Below, piece after piece: positions 16,957-27,085 of a stretch of 64,000 bases of DNA; the stretch's first letter is position 1, and every line of letters begins with the position of its first letter. The notes beneath the pieces were generated by a model. It was not told where the DNA came from and ran no database searches. It saw only the letters and a list, made by a program, of their open reading frames with translations. The position numbers were made by a program, and so were the translations under genes. Source of the DNA: DASTCZ01 sp963704455 (GTDB taxonomy: Bacteria > Acidobacteriota > Terriglobia > Acidiferrales > UBA7541); the NCBI GenBank assembly GCA_963704455.1, contig OY969905.1:620001-684000 (forward strand), written 5' to 3'.

Positions 16957-19269
16957 CTACTGCACTCGCACGGTGCCTTCGGCCGTAACCAGCGGCAGGG
17001 GCCGCTGTGCCGAATCCTTTGCGTTTACTTGAACGATGGATAGTTTGGATTCGCCCGGCGCGATGGCGCGGATCACCACCGCAACAACAGTTCCGGTCCC
17101 GTTTACGCCCGGCATATTCTGCATTCGCGTGGCGGATATGATCGCCGTGCCGTGTTGCTGGTCAACGCGCTGCACCAGCGCTTCTTGCGTGTCTCCGGAA
17201 AGGAACCCGCCATGCCGCACGTCCTCCACTGAAATCACCGCGGGATTGTACTGGAGCATGAGCGGGATCGAGGCCAAGTCCTTCACGTTTTCAACCACGA
17301 TGGCGACCGTGGTGGTACCGCCGACTTTCAAGTTGATGCTCGATGGATCAAATCTTATTGTCGCGGGGCCGTTCGGATTCAGCGCAGCCATGGGCGGTTG
17401 CGTCCCAACCCCGGGGCCCGCTGCAATCACCGCAACGCCAGGCGTTTGCGAAACCTGAATCGGAACCTGCACAGGCGCCTGCGGCGGCGAAGGTGGAGTC
17501 TGCGTCGTCTGTGGCGGAATCGGCTCCTCCACTTCGCGCACAAAAGGATTCGTATCGGTACCGGATGCGATGCTTCGCAGATTCTCCTCTGTAATCGTAG
17601 GCATGCGCACCACATGCGGAACCAGCACGATGAGCACCTCGTCTGATTCATGCTCCACGTTATTGGAGGCAAATAAGTATCTCAGAATGGGGATACTCCC
17701 TAATCCAGGCCAACCGGAAAGGCTGCCGCTTTCGGTGCGCTCGATGAAGCCGCCAAGGATGTTGGCTTCACCGTCCTTCACCCGCACGTCTTCCTCGACT
17801 ACGCGCTGGCTGATTACCGGTTGTGTGATGCCGCCAATGTTTACGTTGCCCGTGACGGAAGAAACGTCAATATGGATGTGCATGGCGACATCACGATTCG
17901 GCAGGATTCGTGGCGTCAAGTCCACGTTCACTCCGACGTCCTGATACTGAAATTGCGTGTTCACCAGCGGGCTGACGAGGGACCCTGTTCCCACTGTTCC
18001 GGCACCGAGCCCCGCCTGGAAGCTGCCCGTCGCAATCGGCACGCGGGTCCCAATCTTCAAGCTTGCCTTAACGTTGTCCACGGAGCGAAGTTGGGGGTCC
18101 TGGATAATCCTTGTCGTGCTATCCGTTAGCAGAGTGTTTACCGTGGCGCTCGGCAGGGTAACGCTATAGTCCGACGTGCCTAAATGCTTCAACTGGTTCA
18201 ACTGAAGCGTCGCGGCGGGTGTGGTTGTCGTGGTGGAAGAGCTCGAGCTGGTCGTTGCCGGCGGGGCAAACGTGATGGAATTCGATTGGCTTGGCGAAAT
18301 CCCCAGGTCGGTGACTCGGTCACGCGACGCCTGCAAAACTTCCACCTGAATCACGACTTCGGATTTCGCCTTATCAAGATCATCAATCAGTTTCCCAATG
18401 AGCATTACGCGGTCGGGCGTGTCGCGCACGACGATGGCGTTCTGCGATGGGACGGCCGAAATGCGCTGCACAGTATTAAAAATTCCGCGGATCGCGGTGA
18501 CAATTTCGTTCAGGTCTTTATCCGCTGTGATATTGGAGAGCCGGAAGGTCCTGACGACATCTTCTTCGTAATCCTTTCTCTTTGAGACGTCCGCCACGAA
18601 AATTACGTTTGGCGTCACCGGTTTCCAGAACGCTTTCGCCTGTAGCGCGGTGATGTCCAGCGCGTCCTGATAAGTCACATTTGTAAGGTTCACCGTGATG
18701 CGCCGCTGTGAAGCTGCGAAATCCGAATCGAAAACCACGGTCAATCCGGCGAGCCTGGCGATCGTGTCAAAAACAATTTTTGCCTCGTTCGTCATGTTGC
18801 GCAGGTTGACGGGCTCGCGCGAAAGCGTCATCAATTTCGGAGGCCCTTCGGCGAGCCGTGGCCCCGGCGGAGGTTTGGGCGTCGTATTTGGCGGATTGGC
18901 TAGCTTCGTGCCGATCAATTCGACGAGTTTCTGTACTTCTTGCGCCGCGAGTTCGTTCGACGGGTCAATCGCTGAAGCCTTCTGGAATTCCGCAAGCGCA
19001 CCTTGCAGGTCGCCCTTATCTTTCGCCTTCACGCCTTGCTGGAAATGAAAATTAGCGGCCTCAAACCGGGCTCGTTCCGCCCGCAATTTGAACTCTGCAT
19101 TGCCCGGCTGCTCACGAAGCGCGCGCTGGTAATGGATCAGCGCGTTATCGTAGTCCTGCAACTGTTCAGCCTTGCGGCCAGCACTGGCTTCCTGGCTTGA
19201 TTTGGGGCAGCCAATCAACAGACCGGAGGCGAAGGCAAGTGCCAGCAGTAATAGGCAACGTTTGGCCAT
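16957..19269 (-). CDS. Secretin (GspD/PilQ family) with TPR and cohesin domains
   Basis: A 770-residue outer-membrane secretin. The first 20 residues form a lipoprotein signal with lipobox LIGC. Residues about 25-130 are TPR-like (DYDNALIHYQRALREQPGN; GALAEFQKASAIDPSN). Then come an STN/secretin_N region and the secretin core with VPIATGSF and GWPGLGSIPILRYLF. A Pro/Gln-rich linker (near residues 600-640) leads to a C-terminal cohesin-like domain (ATIRFDPSSINLKVGGTTTVAI). The start at 19269 is chosen because it puts the lipobox in place; an upstream start at 19338 would add 23 residues. It forms the exit pore for the pseudopilins encoded just downstream. Neither the assembly ATPase nor the platform protein is nearby. 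Confidence 0.9.
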   Translation of the reverse strand: MAKRCLLLLALAFASGLLIGCPKSSQEASAGRKAEQLQDYDNALIHYQRALREQPGNAEFKLRAERARFEAANFHFQQGVKAKDKGDLQGALAEFQKASAIDPSNELAAQEVQKLVELIGTKLANPPNTTPKPPPGPRLAEGPPKLMTLSREPVNLRNMTNEAKIVFDTIARLAGLTVVFDSDFAASQRRITVNLTNVTYQDALDITALQAKAFWKPVTPNVIFVADVSKRKDYEEDVVRTFRLSNITADKDLNEIVTAIRGIFNTVQRISAVPSQNAIVVRDTPDRVMLIGKLIDDLDKAKSEVVIQVEVLQASRDRVTDLGISPSQSNSITFAPPATTSSSSSTTTTTPAATLQLNQLKHLGTSDYSVTLPSATVNTLLTDSTTRIIQDPQLRSVDNVKASLKIGTRVPIATGSFQAGLGAGTVGTGSLVSPLVNTQFQYQDVGVNVDLTPRILPNRDVAMHIHIDVSSVTGNVNIGGITQPVISQRVVEEDVRVKDGEANILGGFIERTESGSLSGWPGLGSIPILRYLFASNNVEHESDEVLIVLVPHVVRMPTITEENLRSIASGTDTNPFVREVEEPIPPQTTQTPPSPPQAPVQVPIQVSQTPGVAVIAAGPGVGTQPPMAALNPNGPATIRFDPSSINLKVGGTTTVAIVVENVKDLASIPLMLQYNPAVISVEDVRHGGFLSGDTQEALVQRVDQQHGTAIISATRMQNMPGVNGTGTVVAVVIRAIAPGESKLSIVQVNAKDSAQRPLPLVTAEGTVRVQ

Positions 19270-19384
19270 ATTGAATAGACGCCGTGCTCGAGAGTTCAGT
19301 TTAGCATTCAACATTGCGATGCGCCATCTAGCCATCACGATGGCAGCTTGCTCTAGTTAACAACGGTGATTAAGATAGCAGGTA

Positions 19385-19882
19385 GTGGCGCAGAAAACTC
19401 AAAATCAGAAGAAAACTGACCGCGGAGGCGAACTGATCGTCGCGCAGAACCGGTCCGCAAGCTACCATTACATGATTCTTGAGAAGTTTGAGGCGGGGAT
19501 GGCCCTCCGCGGCACCGAGGTGAAGGCCTTGCGCGAAGGAAAGGCGAATCTCCGCGAGGCCTACGCACTCGCCCGAGGCGGAGAACTTTGGCTCGAGAAC
19601 TGCCACATTGCTGAATACGACGCAGGCGGACCGTGGAACCACTCTCCTCTTTCCACGCGAAAGCTCTTGATGCACAAAGAAGAGATCCGCAAGCTCTTTG
19701 GCAAGACTCAACAAAAAGGTCTGACGCTCATCGCCCTGCGAATTTATTTTCGCAATGGCAAGGCGAAGATCGAATTGGCGCTGGCCCGCGGCAAAAAAAA
19801 TTGGGACCGCCGCGACCAGGAGCGCAACAAGGAAGCTGATCGAGAAGCGAAGGAAGCCATCTACCGTTCCCGGAGGCGTTAA
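19385..19882 (+). CDS. smpB: SsrA-binding protein SmpB
   Basis: A 165-residue partner of tmRNA that rescues stalled ribosomes in trans-translation. Matches include NRSASYHYMILEKFEAGMALRGTEVKALREGKANL, the WLENCHIAEYDAGGPWNHSPLSTRKLLMHK block and the basic C-terminal tail (KKNWDRRDQERNKEADREAKEAIYRSRRR), which folds into the empty mRNA channel. The gene starts at GTG. It is divergent from the secretin gene and is followed nine bases later by pepA. No tmRNA gene is recognised in the window. Confidence 0.97.
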   Translation: MAQKTQNQKKTDRGGELIVAQNRSASYHYMILEKFEAGMALRGTEVKALREGKANLREAYALARGGELWLENCHIAEYDAGGPWNHSPLSTRKLLMHKEEIRKLFGKTQQKGLTLIALRIYFRNGKAKIELALARGKKNWDRRDQERNKEADREAKEAIYRSRRR

Positions 19883-19891
19883 AACATTTCT

Positions 19892-21379
19892 ATGAAGATC
19901 ACACTGGATTTGCAGGCGGCAGCGGCAATCGAAACGCAGGCGCTCGTCACATACGCATTCGAGGAAGATGACCCGATTAGTGGGCGTGCGGCGGAATTGG
20001 ATAAATTGATCGGCGGACTTCTGCAACGCCTCGCAAAAGGCGGCGAGCTTACAGGGAAGAGCCTCGAGATGACGCTTCTCCACGCGCCCATCGGCTTAAG
20101 AGCTGAGCGCCTGCTCGTTGTCGGCGCGGGAAAGAAAGAAAAGTTTTCGCAGGCAGAGCTAAGGAAGCTTGCGGGAGCCGCGCTGCGCTTTCTGAAGACG
20201 CGTGGAGTGAAGCGCATCGCGTTCATCGCACGCGAGACGGATGCAAACTCCGGCGCCGCGGAAGCTGTTACAGAAGGATTGCTACTCGCCGATTTCGAGG
20301 GCGACAAGTACAAGACGGGAAAGAGGAATGAAGCGCCTGTGGAGTCGGCGGCGTTAAACGGTTGGGCCGCGGGCGCGGAGAAGGGAATTGACCGCGGCCG
20401 GATTATTGCCGATTCGCAGAACCTTACCCGCGAACTTGCAAACGAGCCTTCCAATAAAATGACGCCCACAATTCTTGCGGACCGCGCCGCGGCAATGGCC
20501 CGCGAGGAGGGTATGGCTTGCGAAGTGCTTGACGAAAAGCGCGTCGCCGAATTGAAAATGGGTGCGCTGCTTTCTGTTGCTCAGGGCAGCGTGGAGCCGC
20601 CCCGGCTAATCGCCATCACTTACACTCCAGCGAATTCCTCGCCCGGCGCGCCCGTGCTTGGTTTGGTCGGCAAGGCCGTCACGTTCGACACGGGCGGAAT
20701 TTCCATCAAGCCTGCCGCAGACATGGACAAAATGAAATTCGATATGTGCGGCGGCGCCGCAATGATCGGTGCGATGCGCGCGCTCGCGCGGTTGAAGCCG
20801 CCCGTGAAAGTTATCGCCGTCGTGCCCGCCACGGAAAACATGCCCGGCGGCAAAGCGCAGAAGCCCGGCGACATCCAGACGGCCATGTCCGGCAAGACCA
20901 TCGAGGTGATGAACACGGATGCCGAAGGGCGCCTCATTCTCGCGGACGCAGTGACCTATGCGCGCAAGCTTGGATGCACGCACCTCGTCGACGCGGCCAC
21001 GCTCACCGGAGCAATCGTCGTCGCGCTGGCCGGAATCAACACCGGAGTCTTCGGCACGGATCAGGCGTGGACCGACCGCATCCTCGCCAGCGCGCGCGCA
21101 GCGGGGGAAAAGATGTGGCCAATGCCGATGGACGACGAGTACCGCGAAATGATCAAGGGCACTATGGCCGACATTCAGAACATCAGTAGTGGAAAGGGCG
21201 GCGGTGCAATCACCGGTGCGATGTTCATCCGCGAATTCGTGGACGAGGTGCCGTGGGTCCACCTGGACATCGCCGGCACCGCGTGGTTTGACGACGCAAA
21301 GCCCTGGATGGCGAAAGGCGCTACGGGCGTGGCAGTGCGTACGCTTGTGGAGCTCGCGATGAATTTCAATTCAAAGTAG
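19892..21379 (+). CDS. pepA: Leucyl aminopeptidase (M17)
   Basis: A 495-residue cytosolic dizinc aminopeptidase that removes N-terminal residues from peptides. The macro-like N-terminal domain is followed by the catalytic domain with GKAVTFDTGGISIKPAADMDKMKFDM (metal-binding Lys and Asp) and the signature NTDAEGRLILADA. GSGKGGGAITGAMFIREFV and HLDIAGTAW complete the pattern. Length is typical. It follows smpB with a nine-base gap, so the two are probably co-transcribed. Confidence 0.96.
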   Translation: MKITLDLQAAAAIETQALVTYAFEEDDPISGRAAELDKLIGGLLQRLAKGGELTGKSLEMTLLHAPIGLRAERLLVVGAGKKEKFSQAELRKLAGAALRFLKTRGVKRIAFIARETDANSGAAEAVTEGLLLADFEGDKYKTGKRNEAPVESAALNGWAAGAEKGIDRGRIIADSQNLTRELANEPSNKMTPTILADRAAAMAREEGMACEVLDEKRVAELKMGALLSVAQGSVEPPRLIAITYTPANSSPGAPVLGLVGKAVTFDTGGISIKPAADMDKMKFDMCGGAAMIGAMRALARLKPPVKVIAVVPATENMPGGKAQKPGDIQTAMSGKTIEVMNTDAEGRLILADAVTYARKLGCTHLVDAATLTGAIVVALAGINTGVFGTDQAWTDRILASARAAGEKMWPMPMDDEYREMIKGTMADIQNISSGKGGGAITGAMFIREFVDEVPWVHLDIAGTAWFDDAKPWMAKGATGVAVRTLVELAMNFNSK

Positions 21380-21444
21380 GTTTTTCTGTGTTCTCTATTT
21401 CTCTGCGAAAGACTTAGATTTGGTTTTGGTTTCACAGCGGCGAC

Positions 21445-23523
21445 CTACATCCGCGACGGCACACCTATTCCAAGCAAGGCCATCGCATTCCCAAGCTGGG
21501 ATCCCACGACGTCGCACAGCGCCAATAGGAACTCCTTCTTTTTCTGGTCTTGCTCGGAGAGAATGTGATGCTTGTGATAAAAATTATTAAAAGCCTGGGC
21601 GAGTTCAAAGCAATACTTCGCCACGAACGACGGCTCCTGCGATTTCAGCGCTCCCTCGACACGCGTCGAAAGTGATCCCGCAAGCAGAAGCATTTCCCAC
21701 ATCTCATTCCCGCCGCTCTGCTTCAGATAATCATTCATTTCCCGCAAGCCCTCCTGGTTGAGAGAAATGGTCAGGGACATATGCTGCATGTTCAGAGACA
21801 CGTCCTGCTTGTCATTTGCGTCAACGATTGAAGAATGGCTTTCCGCTTCCTTCCGCCAGATTCCTGCGATCCTCACCATTGCATACTGGCAATACGGCCC
21901 TGTGTCTCCCTCAAAACTAAGCGCATCCTTGAAGTCAAATGCAATAATCGTATTTCGCGCAAACTTCACCATGAAATATCGGAGAGCGCCAATCGCGATC
22001 GTCTCCGCAATAATTCGCCGTTCGTCGTCGGGTAAATCCGGATGACGTTCATCCACCTCCGCGCGCGCGGCGGCTTGCAACTTGTCAATCAAGTCGTCGG
22101 CCTTCACTCCGTGGCCCTTGCGCCCGCTGACTTCCACATAATTGCGTTTCGTGTCCTCGTCGGAGATTTCGTAGCCCATCTCTTCCGCGCAGCGCGGAGT
22201 TAAGGCAACTACCTCATAGCTAAAGTGCGTCGAGCGGTCTGCCTGCTCGTTGAATCCCAGAGCGCGCAGACCAGCAAACACGATGTTCTGCAAGTAGCTC
22301 TGCCGCGCGTCAATCACGTTGTATACCTTGTAGGCGCGGCCGAATTCCGGCGCATGCGGATCACCATTGTCCGCAGTTGAAGTCCAAATCCATTCGCCAT
22401 CAGGCTTGCTATCGAAGTGTTTGTAGTGGAAATCGCGCCCCAGCAATCCAAATTTCCACATTTGGTAGGCGATATCTTTCCCAACGTAGGTCACCGTGCC
22501 ATTTGAGCGCACGATAATCTTCGCATCATCGTTCGCAGCGTCTTCGGCGCCCTCCGATGCGTCAGCTGCATCACCGAGACGCATCACCCAGCAGCCCGCA
22601 GTTTTTCCTGCCGTCGAAAGATGAATCGCGCCGCGCTCTTTGAGCAGTGCAAACGCCGTGTCCCAGAACTTCAGCGCAAGAATTTCGCTCTCGCGCGGAA
22701 GCACGTCGTACGTGATTCCCAGCCGTTCCATGGTCCGCAAATGACAATGCACAATTGCGTCGGACACGATGTGCCCGATTTCCGCTTCCGCGCCGTGGCC
22801 TTCTTCAATCGCCTTTAGGGTCGCCCCACGCAGCGTCAATCGCTCCTTTTCCTCCGCGAGAAACTGCGTTACTCGCGCGTACAGATCCCAGCAGTAATAA
22901 TCAAATTGCGGCTTTTGAGAGAGTGCTTTCACTTGCGCGGTCGTTTTCTTTTCGACGTGCATGAATCCCAGCACCACGTCGCCCACTTGCACTCCTGTGT
23001 TGTCAATGTAATTCTGCACCTCAACGCGTTCGCCTGAATACTTCAGCAACTTTACGAACGTGTCGCCCAGAATCGCATTTCGCAAATGCCCGATATGCGC
23101 CGCTTTATTTGGATTGATATTCGTATGCTCGACAATCGTCTTCGGTGAATCCGACTTAAATGCATCGACCTGCGCTGACGTGCCAGGCAATTTCGTCGCG
23201 TTTGCCTGCGCGGCGTCAAGCTGCGCGCGAAATATACTTGCAAAGAACGCGGCCCGGTCAAAGTACACGTTCAAATATCCCGCGCCGGCCACTTCAATTT
23301 TCGCAACGCCCTCAATCTCCCCAATCTCGGCGGCAATCTCCTGCGCGATCTGCCTCGGCGCACGCTTCAACCGCTTGGCCAGCTCAAAGCACACGGGCGA
23401 CGCAAGCTCTCCCATTTCAAGTTTAGGCGGGCGTTCGGTCGCAACCGCCGCGTCAACTTGATAGCGCTTGCGTATAAAATTCGCGATTGTGCCGCGTACG
23501 CGGGCTTCCAACTCGTGGTACAC
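21445..23523 (-). CDS. argS: Arginyl-tRNA synthetase
   Basis: A 692-residue class I synthetase that charges tRNA-Arg. The N-terminal Add-1 domain (QVDAAVATERPPKLEMGELASPVCFELAKRL) recognises the tRNA D-loop. The catalytic HIGH motif is present in AAHIGHLRNAILGDT, and the C-terminal helical domain includes the DALSFEGDTGPYCQYAMVRI block. As in most ArgRS there is no canonical KMSKS. It is longer than the 550-590 residues of many bacterial enzymes, with extra sequence around residues 300-345. The start is GTG preceded by AAAGGAG. It is divergent from the secreted-protein gene at 23724. Confidence 0.96.
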   Translation of the reverse strand: MYHELEARVRGTIANFIRKRYQVDAAVATERPPKLEMGELASPVCFELAKRLKRAPRQIAQEIAAEIGEIEGVAKIEVAGAGYLNVYFDRAAFFASIFRAQLDAAQANATKLPGTSAQVDAFKSDSPKTIVEHTNINPNKAAHIGHLRNAILGDTFVKLLKYSGERVEVQNYIDNTGVQVGDVVLGFMHVEKKTTAQVKALSQKPQFDYYCWDLYARVTQFLAEEKERLTLRGATLKAIEEGHGAEAEIGHIVSDAIVHCHLRTMERLGITYDVLPRESEILALKFWDTAFALLKERGAIHLSTAGKTAGCWVMRLGDAADASEGAEDAANDDAKIIVRSNGTVTYVGKDIAYQMWKFGLLGRDFHYKHFDSKPDGEWIWTSTADNGDPHAPEFGRAYKVYNVIDARQSYLQNIVFAGLRALGFNEQADRSTHFSYEVVALTPRCAEEMGYEISDEDTKRNYVEVSGRKGHGVKADDLIDKLQAAARAEVDERHPDLPDDERRIIAETIAIGALRYFMVKFARNTIIAFDFKDALSFEGDTGPYCQYAMVRIAGIWRKEAESHSSIVDANDKQDVSLNMQHMSLTISLNQEGLREMNDYLKQSGGNEMWEMLLLAGSLSTRVEGALKSQEPSFVAKYCFELAQAFNNFYHKHHILSEQDQKKKEFLLALCDVVGSQLGNAMALLGIGVPSRM

Positions 23524-23643
23524 GCTTCTCCTTTGCGTTGCTTACATACTAGGCTTGCACCGGGAAGAGGCTGCAATTATAGGGAACCCCTCCCTCAAAG
23601 TAAAAATTACGGGCTCACTCAAAGGTCCCGTACACTTTTTGAA

Positions 23644-23671
23644 TTCGACATCCGCATCACTTTGGTATACT
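23644..23671 (+). promoter_or_regulatory. Candidate sigma70 promoter
   Basis: TTCGAC (23644-23649) and TATACT (23666-23671) are separated by 16 bases, 52 bases ahead of the start codon of the secreted-protein gene at 23724. Only the -10 element is strong. Confidence 0.4.
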
Positions 23672-23723
23672 TCCCGTCCAAATAGAATTTGCAGGGTTTG
23701 TCCGCCCGGAAAAGGAAACCAGA

Positions 23724-24839
23724 ATGTCGGAACGGCAATTTGCAGTGTGGTTTACAAGTTTAGTGATGCTCGTGGGCTTCGCTGTGCCGCGCCTCCGCGC
23801 GCAAAACGCCCCGCCACCGGAAGCGTATTCCGTCACGCTGGTTGTAAGCATGTTTGGCCCTGCGCAAAATATGCAGATCTACAGGGATGGAATGAAGGCC
23901 GTGATTGAGCAGAGTTATCCTCCGCCGCAGCCGGGTGCCCAGGTCGGTCACACCCGCGCTCTATTTGACCTGAAAGAGCACACGTCCATCACTTGGGATT
24001 TAATGCAAAGCTCTGAACCTTGCAGCAAGAGCAATTTTTCCGGCGACTGGGGCGATCCTTTTGCCTCTTCCACTGAAATGAACGCCGAACTCGGCGCGAG
24101 CCATGCGACCGATCTGGGCACGGAGACCGTCATCGGGATTGCCGCCAAGGTTTCGCAGGCGACCACCAACGACGGAGTGTTTAAGATCTGGATGGATCCT
24201 AAGTCTGGTCTCATGCTGAAGCTGCAGATGACGCCGAAGGACGGCCCCATGCGGACCATGGTCGAAGTGAAGCAGGTAAGCTTTGGCAGGCCCCCCATGT
24301 CTGTGTTTACATTGCCAGCTTCCTGCGCATCCGTAGCGAACGCTCCGCGCGAACCAACCGAAGCAGAGCGTATTGCGGCGGAAACTGGAGACGATGCAAA
24401 TAACTTTGCCAGCGCAAGTATCGCCCCGGCTTCGCAGAATTCCTGCTCGGTGCTGCTCCGCGTGGTTCAGGCAGGTACCATGCAACCAGTTACCGGTTTC
24501 CAGGTTGCAGTAGATCGGAATTACGACATCGATCATCCGCCAAGTTACACTTTCGGGGTCGGCGTGGACGGGCATATGACCTATGCCGGCGGATCGATCC
24601 AGGAGCTGACCTCTCAGGTTCGCAATGGCGTCCTTCGCATAGACAACGCGCCGCCCATGTTTAATCTCGAGCTTGCGTTTGGAAAATCCGGTTCGAGTTC
24701 GGCTGTTGTCTATCGCAAGTGCGCCGGCCCACAGACGGTTCTGCTGTATGTGATCAAAAATCCAGCAAAGACTTCGGATGGCGGCGATTGGCTCTGGGTT
24801 AAGTCAGGCAAGTTCGCGACTGTCGGGCCGACACGATAA
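23724..24839 (+). CDS. Secreted protein of unknown function
   Basis: A 371-residue exported protein with a signal peptide (FTSLVMLVGFAVPRLRAQ). Residues about 30-215 look like one beta-rich domain related in style to LolA/outer-membrane-lipoprotein-sorting proteins (IYRDGMKAVIEQSYP; VFKIWMDPKSGLMLKLQM; PPMSVFTLPASC). After a linker rich in Ala and Asp, residues 235-371 form a second beta domain. The two halves are probably separate modules. The family is not recognised. It is divergent from argS and precedes metG by about 145 bases. Confidence 0.72.
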   Translation: MSERQFAVWFTSLVMLVGFAVPRLRAQNAPPPEAYSVTLVVSMFGPAQNMQIYRDGMKAVIEQSYPPPQPGAQVGHTRALFDLKEHTSITWDLMQSSEPCSKSNFSGDWGDPFASSTEMNAELGASHATDLGTETVIGIAAKVSQATTNDGVFKIWMDPKSGLMLKLQMTPKDGPMRTMVEVKQVSFGRPPMSVFTLPASCASVANAPREPTEAERIAAETGDDANNFASASIAPASQNSCSVLLRVVQAGTMQPVTGFQVAVDRNYDIDHPPSYTFGVGVDGHMTYAGGSIQELTSQVRNGVLRIDNAPPMFNLELAFGKSGSSSAVVYRKCAGPQTVLLYVIKNPAKTSDGGDWLWVKSGKFATVGPTR

Positions 24840-24984
24840 ATATATGAACAAATTGGTCTTGCAATTCGCGACGTAACGCCCTTTGCGGCGCTCATTTGAC
24901 ACCATTTCCCTCGCAGAATAGTATCAGGTGGTTCCGCGCTGCTCGAATTTCCAGCCGCACAATCGGCGCACGCGCATTCAACCC

Positions 24985-27030
24985 ATGCCGCCTACTGGAC
25001 AAAAGCCCAAGTTTTACCTGACCACGCCGATCTACTACACGAACGGCATGCCGCACATCGGCCACACGTATTCCACGATCGTCGCTGACGTAATACGCCG
25101 CTATAAACGAATGTGCGGCTACGACGTTGTTCTCACCACCGGCACCGATGAGCACGGGGTAAACGTCGAGCGCGCCGCGGCGAAGTCAGGAAAAACGGAG
25201 CGCGAATACGTAAACGAAATTGCCGACATATTTCAGAAGACTTGGGACGATTTCGGCATCCAGGGCGATGAGTTCATCCGCACGACGGACCCTCTGCACG
25301 CGCGCACAGTGCAATGGCTCTTCCGCCAGTGCCGCGAAAATGGTTACGTTTACAAAGGGAATTACGTTGGGCAGTACTGCATTTTCGACAACGCCTATGT
25401 GAATGACGCGAAGCCCGGCGATCCATGCCCCGATTGCGGCCGCCCCACGGAAACGGTCACCGAGGAAAATTATTTCTTCAAGCTGTCCGCATTTCAGGAG
25501 CCGCTGCTCAATTATTACGCCGCGCATCCGGATTTCATTCAGCCTGAAACGCGACGCAATGAAGTCCTAAGTTTTGTCCAGGGCGGCTTGAAGGATCTCA
25601 GCATCACGCGCACTTCGATTAAATGGGGCATTCCTGTGCCCGACGAATCGCCGCACGTTTTTTACGTTTGGTTTGACGCGCTCACGAGTTATCTCAGCGC
25701 CGTCGGCGGCCCAGATTTTGAGCGCCGAGGATACTGGCCGGCGAACATTCATCTCGTCGGCAAAGAGATCATCCGCTTTCACGCCGTTTACTGGCCCGCA
25801 TTCCTGATGGCTGCGGGCTTGCCGCTGCCAAAACAGATCTGGGCGCACGGCTGGCTGCTGAAGGACAACGCCAAGATGAGCAAGTCGCGCGGCAACGTCG
25901 TCCCGCCGCGGCCTATCGTGAATGTGCTGAATTCCTTCGGCGCACCCGGAATGGACGCGCTTCGCTACTACCTGTTGCGCGAAATTGTTTTCGGCGCTGA
26001 CGGTAACTACAGCTACGACGCGCTCGTCACACGCTACAACGCCGATCTGGCCAATGGCCTCGGCAATCTCGCCAGCCGCACGCTGACCATGATTGAGAAA
26101 TATTGCGGCTCGCAAATTCCCGCCGCTCCCGGTGCGAAGACGCCCGGATTTCCGCTTGCTGAAAACGCGGAGAAATCTTTGGGCAGGGCCAACGCCTGCT
26201 ACGAAAAATTAGCTTTCTACGATGCGCTTGGATCCATCTGGAGTCTGGTAAGCGAAGCCGACGCAATGATTGCGCGCGAGAAACCATGGGCTCTTGCTGA
26301 AGATCCCGCACACCGCGATAAGCTAAATGACGTACTCTATGCTGCCGCGGAATCTGTCCGCATCGCGGTTGTACTAGCGGGCCCAGTGATTCCGGTGTCC
26401 GCGGAAAAAATCTGGAAGCAGCTCGGCCAAACCAGCCTTCTCCGGGACCAGCGAATTGACCAACTCCAGTGGGGCCAACTAAAACCCGGAACCAAGATCG
26501 GCAAGCCCGAGGCAGTCTTCCCGCGCCTCGAGAAAGCCGAAACAATTGAAAGGATTGAAATCATGGAACACGAAGAACAGAAGCCCGCAGCGCCGGCACC
26601 CGTGGGACAATCTTCTTCAGGAGCCGCGCCGCAAGCTGCCGCCGCAGCAGTAGGCGCCGCACCGGCGGGCACGGCAGCCGCTGCTCCCGTTGCCGCACCG
26701 ACGAAGATCGCAATTGATGATTTTCTGAAAGTCGAGCTTCGAGTCGGACAGGTGCAATCCGCCGAGCGTATCCCCGGCGCGGACAGGATCTTGAAGTTGA
26801 TGGTAGACATCGGCACGGAAGTCCGGCAAATCGTTGCGGGCATCGCCACCGCGTACGAGCCGGAAAAACTCGTAGGCCGCAAAGTCGTGGTGGTCGCAAA
26901 TCTCGCGCCGCGAAAAATGCGCGGAGTGGAATCAAACGGGATGATTGTCGCTGCCAGCATCGAGCCTGATAACAAGCCCGTGCTCGCCGGCTTTCTCGAA
27001 GATGTCCCGGTCGGCGCGCGCCTGAAGTAG
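24985..27030 (+). CDS. metG: Methionyl-tRNA synthetase with C-terminal tRNA-binding domain
   Basis: A 681-residue class I synthetase. The Rossmann fold has HIGH in MPHIGHTYSTIVAD and KMSKS in AKMSKSRGNVV. A cysteine knuckle is seen around GDPCPDCGRP. After the anticodon-binding helical domain comes an Ala/Pro-rich linker of about 40 residues (APAPVGQSSSGAAPQAAAAA onwards), then an EMAPII/Trbp111-like OB-fold (DDFLKVELRVGQVQSAERIPG) that binds tRNA and dimerises. The ATG at 24985 is preferred over an upstream GTG because the catalytic domain begins there. Confidence 0.96.
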   Translation: MPPTGQKPKFYLTTPIYYTNGMPHIGHTYSTIVADVIRRYKRMCGYDVVLTTGTDEHGVNVERAAAKSGKTEREYVNEIADIFQKTWDDFGIQGDEFIRTTDPLHARTVQWLFRQCRENGYVYKGNYVGQYCIFDNAYVNDAKPGDPCPDCGRPTETVTEENYFFKLSAFQEPLLNYYAAHPDFIQPETRRNEVLSFVQGGLKDLSITRTSIKWGIPVPDESPHVFYVWFDALTSYLSAVGGPDFERRGYWPANIHLVGKEIIRFHAVYWPAFLMAAGLPLPKQIWAHGWLLKDNAKMSKSRGNVVPPRPIVNVLNSFGAPGMDALRYYLLREIVFGADGNYSYDALVTRYNADLANGLGNLASRTLTMIEKYCGSQIPAAPGAKTPGFPLAENAEKSLGRANACYEKLAFYDALGSIWSLVSEADAMIAREKPWALAEDPAHRDKLNDVLYAAAESVRIAVVLAGPVIPVSAEKIWKQLGQTSLLRDQRIDQLQWGQLKPGTKIGKPEAVFPRLEKAETIERIEIMEHEEQKPAAPAPVGQSSSGAAPQAAAAAVGAAPAGTAAAAPVAAPTKIAIDDFLKVELRVGQVQSAERIPGADRILKLMVDIGTEVRQIVAGIATAYEPEKLVGRKVVVVANLAPRKMRGVESNGMIVAASIEPDNKPVLAGFLEDVPVGARLK

Positions 27031-27085
27031 CTGCAGAGTGTTTAGAGTAACGAATCCTCGCGTCGCACGTGAGGTAGGTTGTAAA

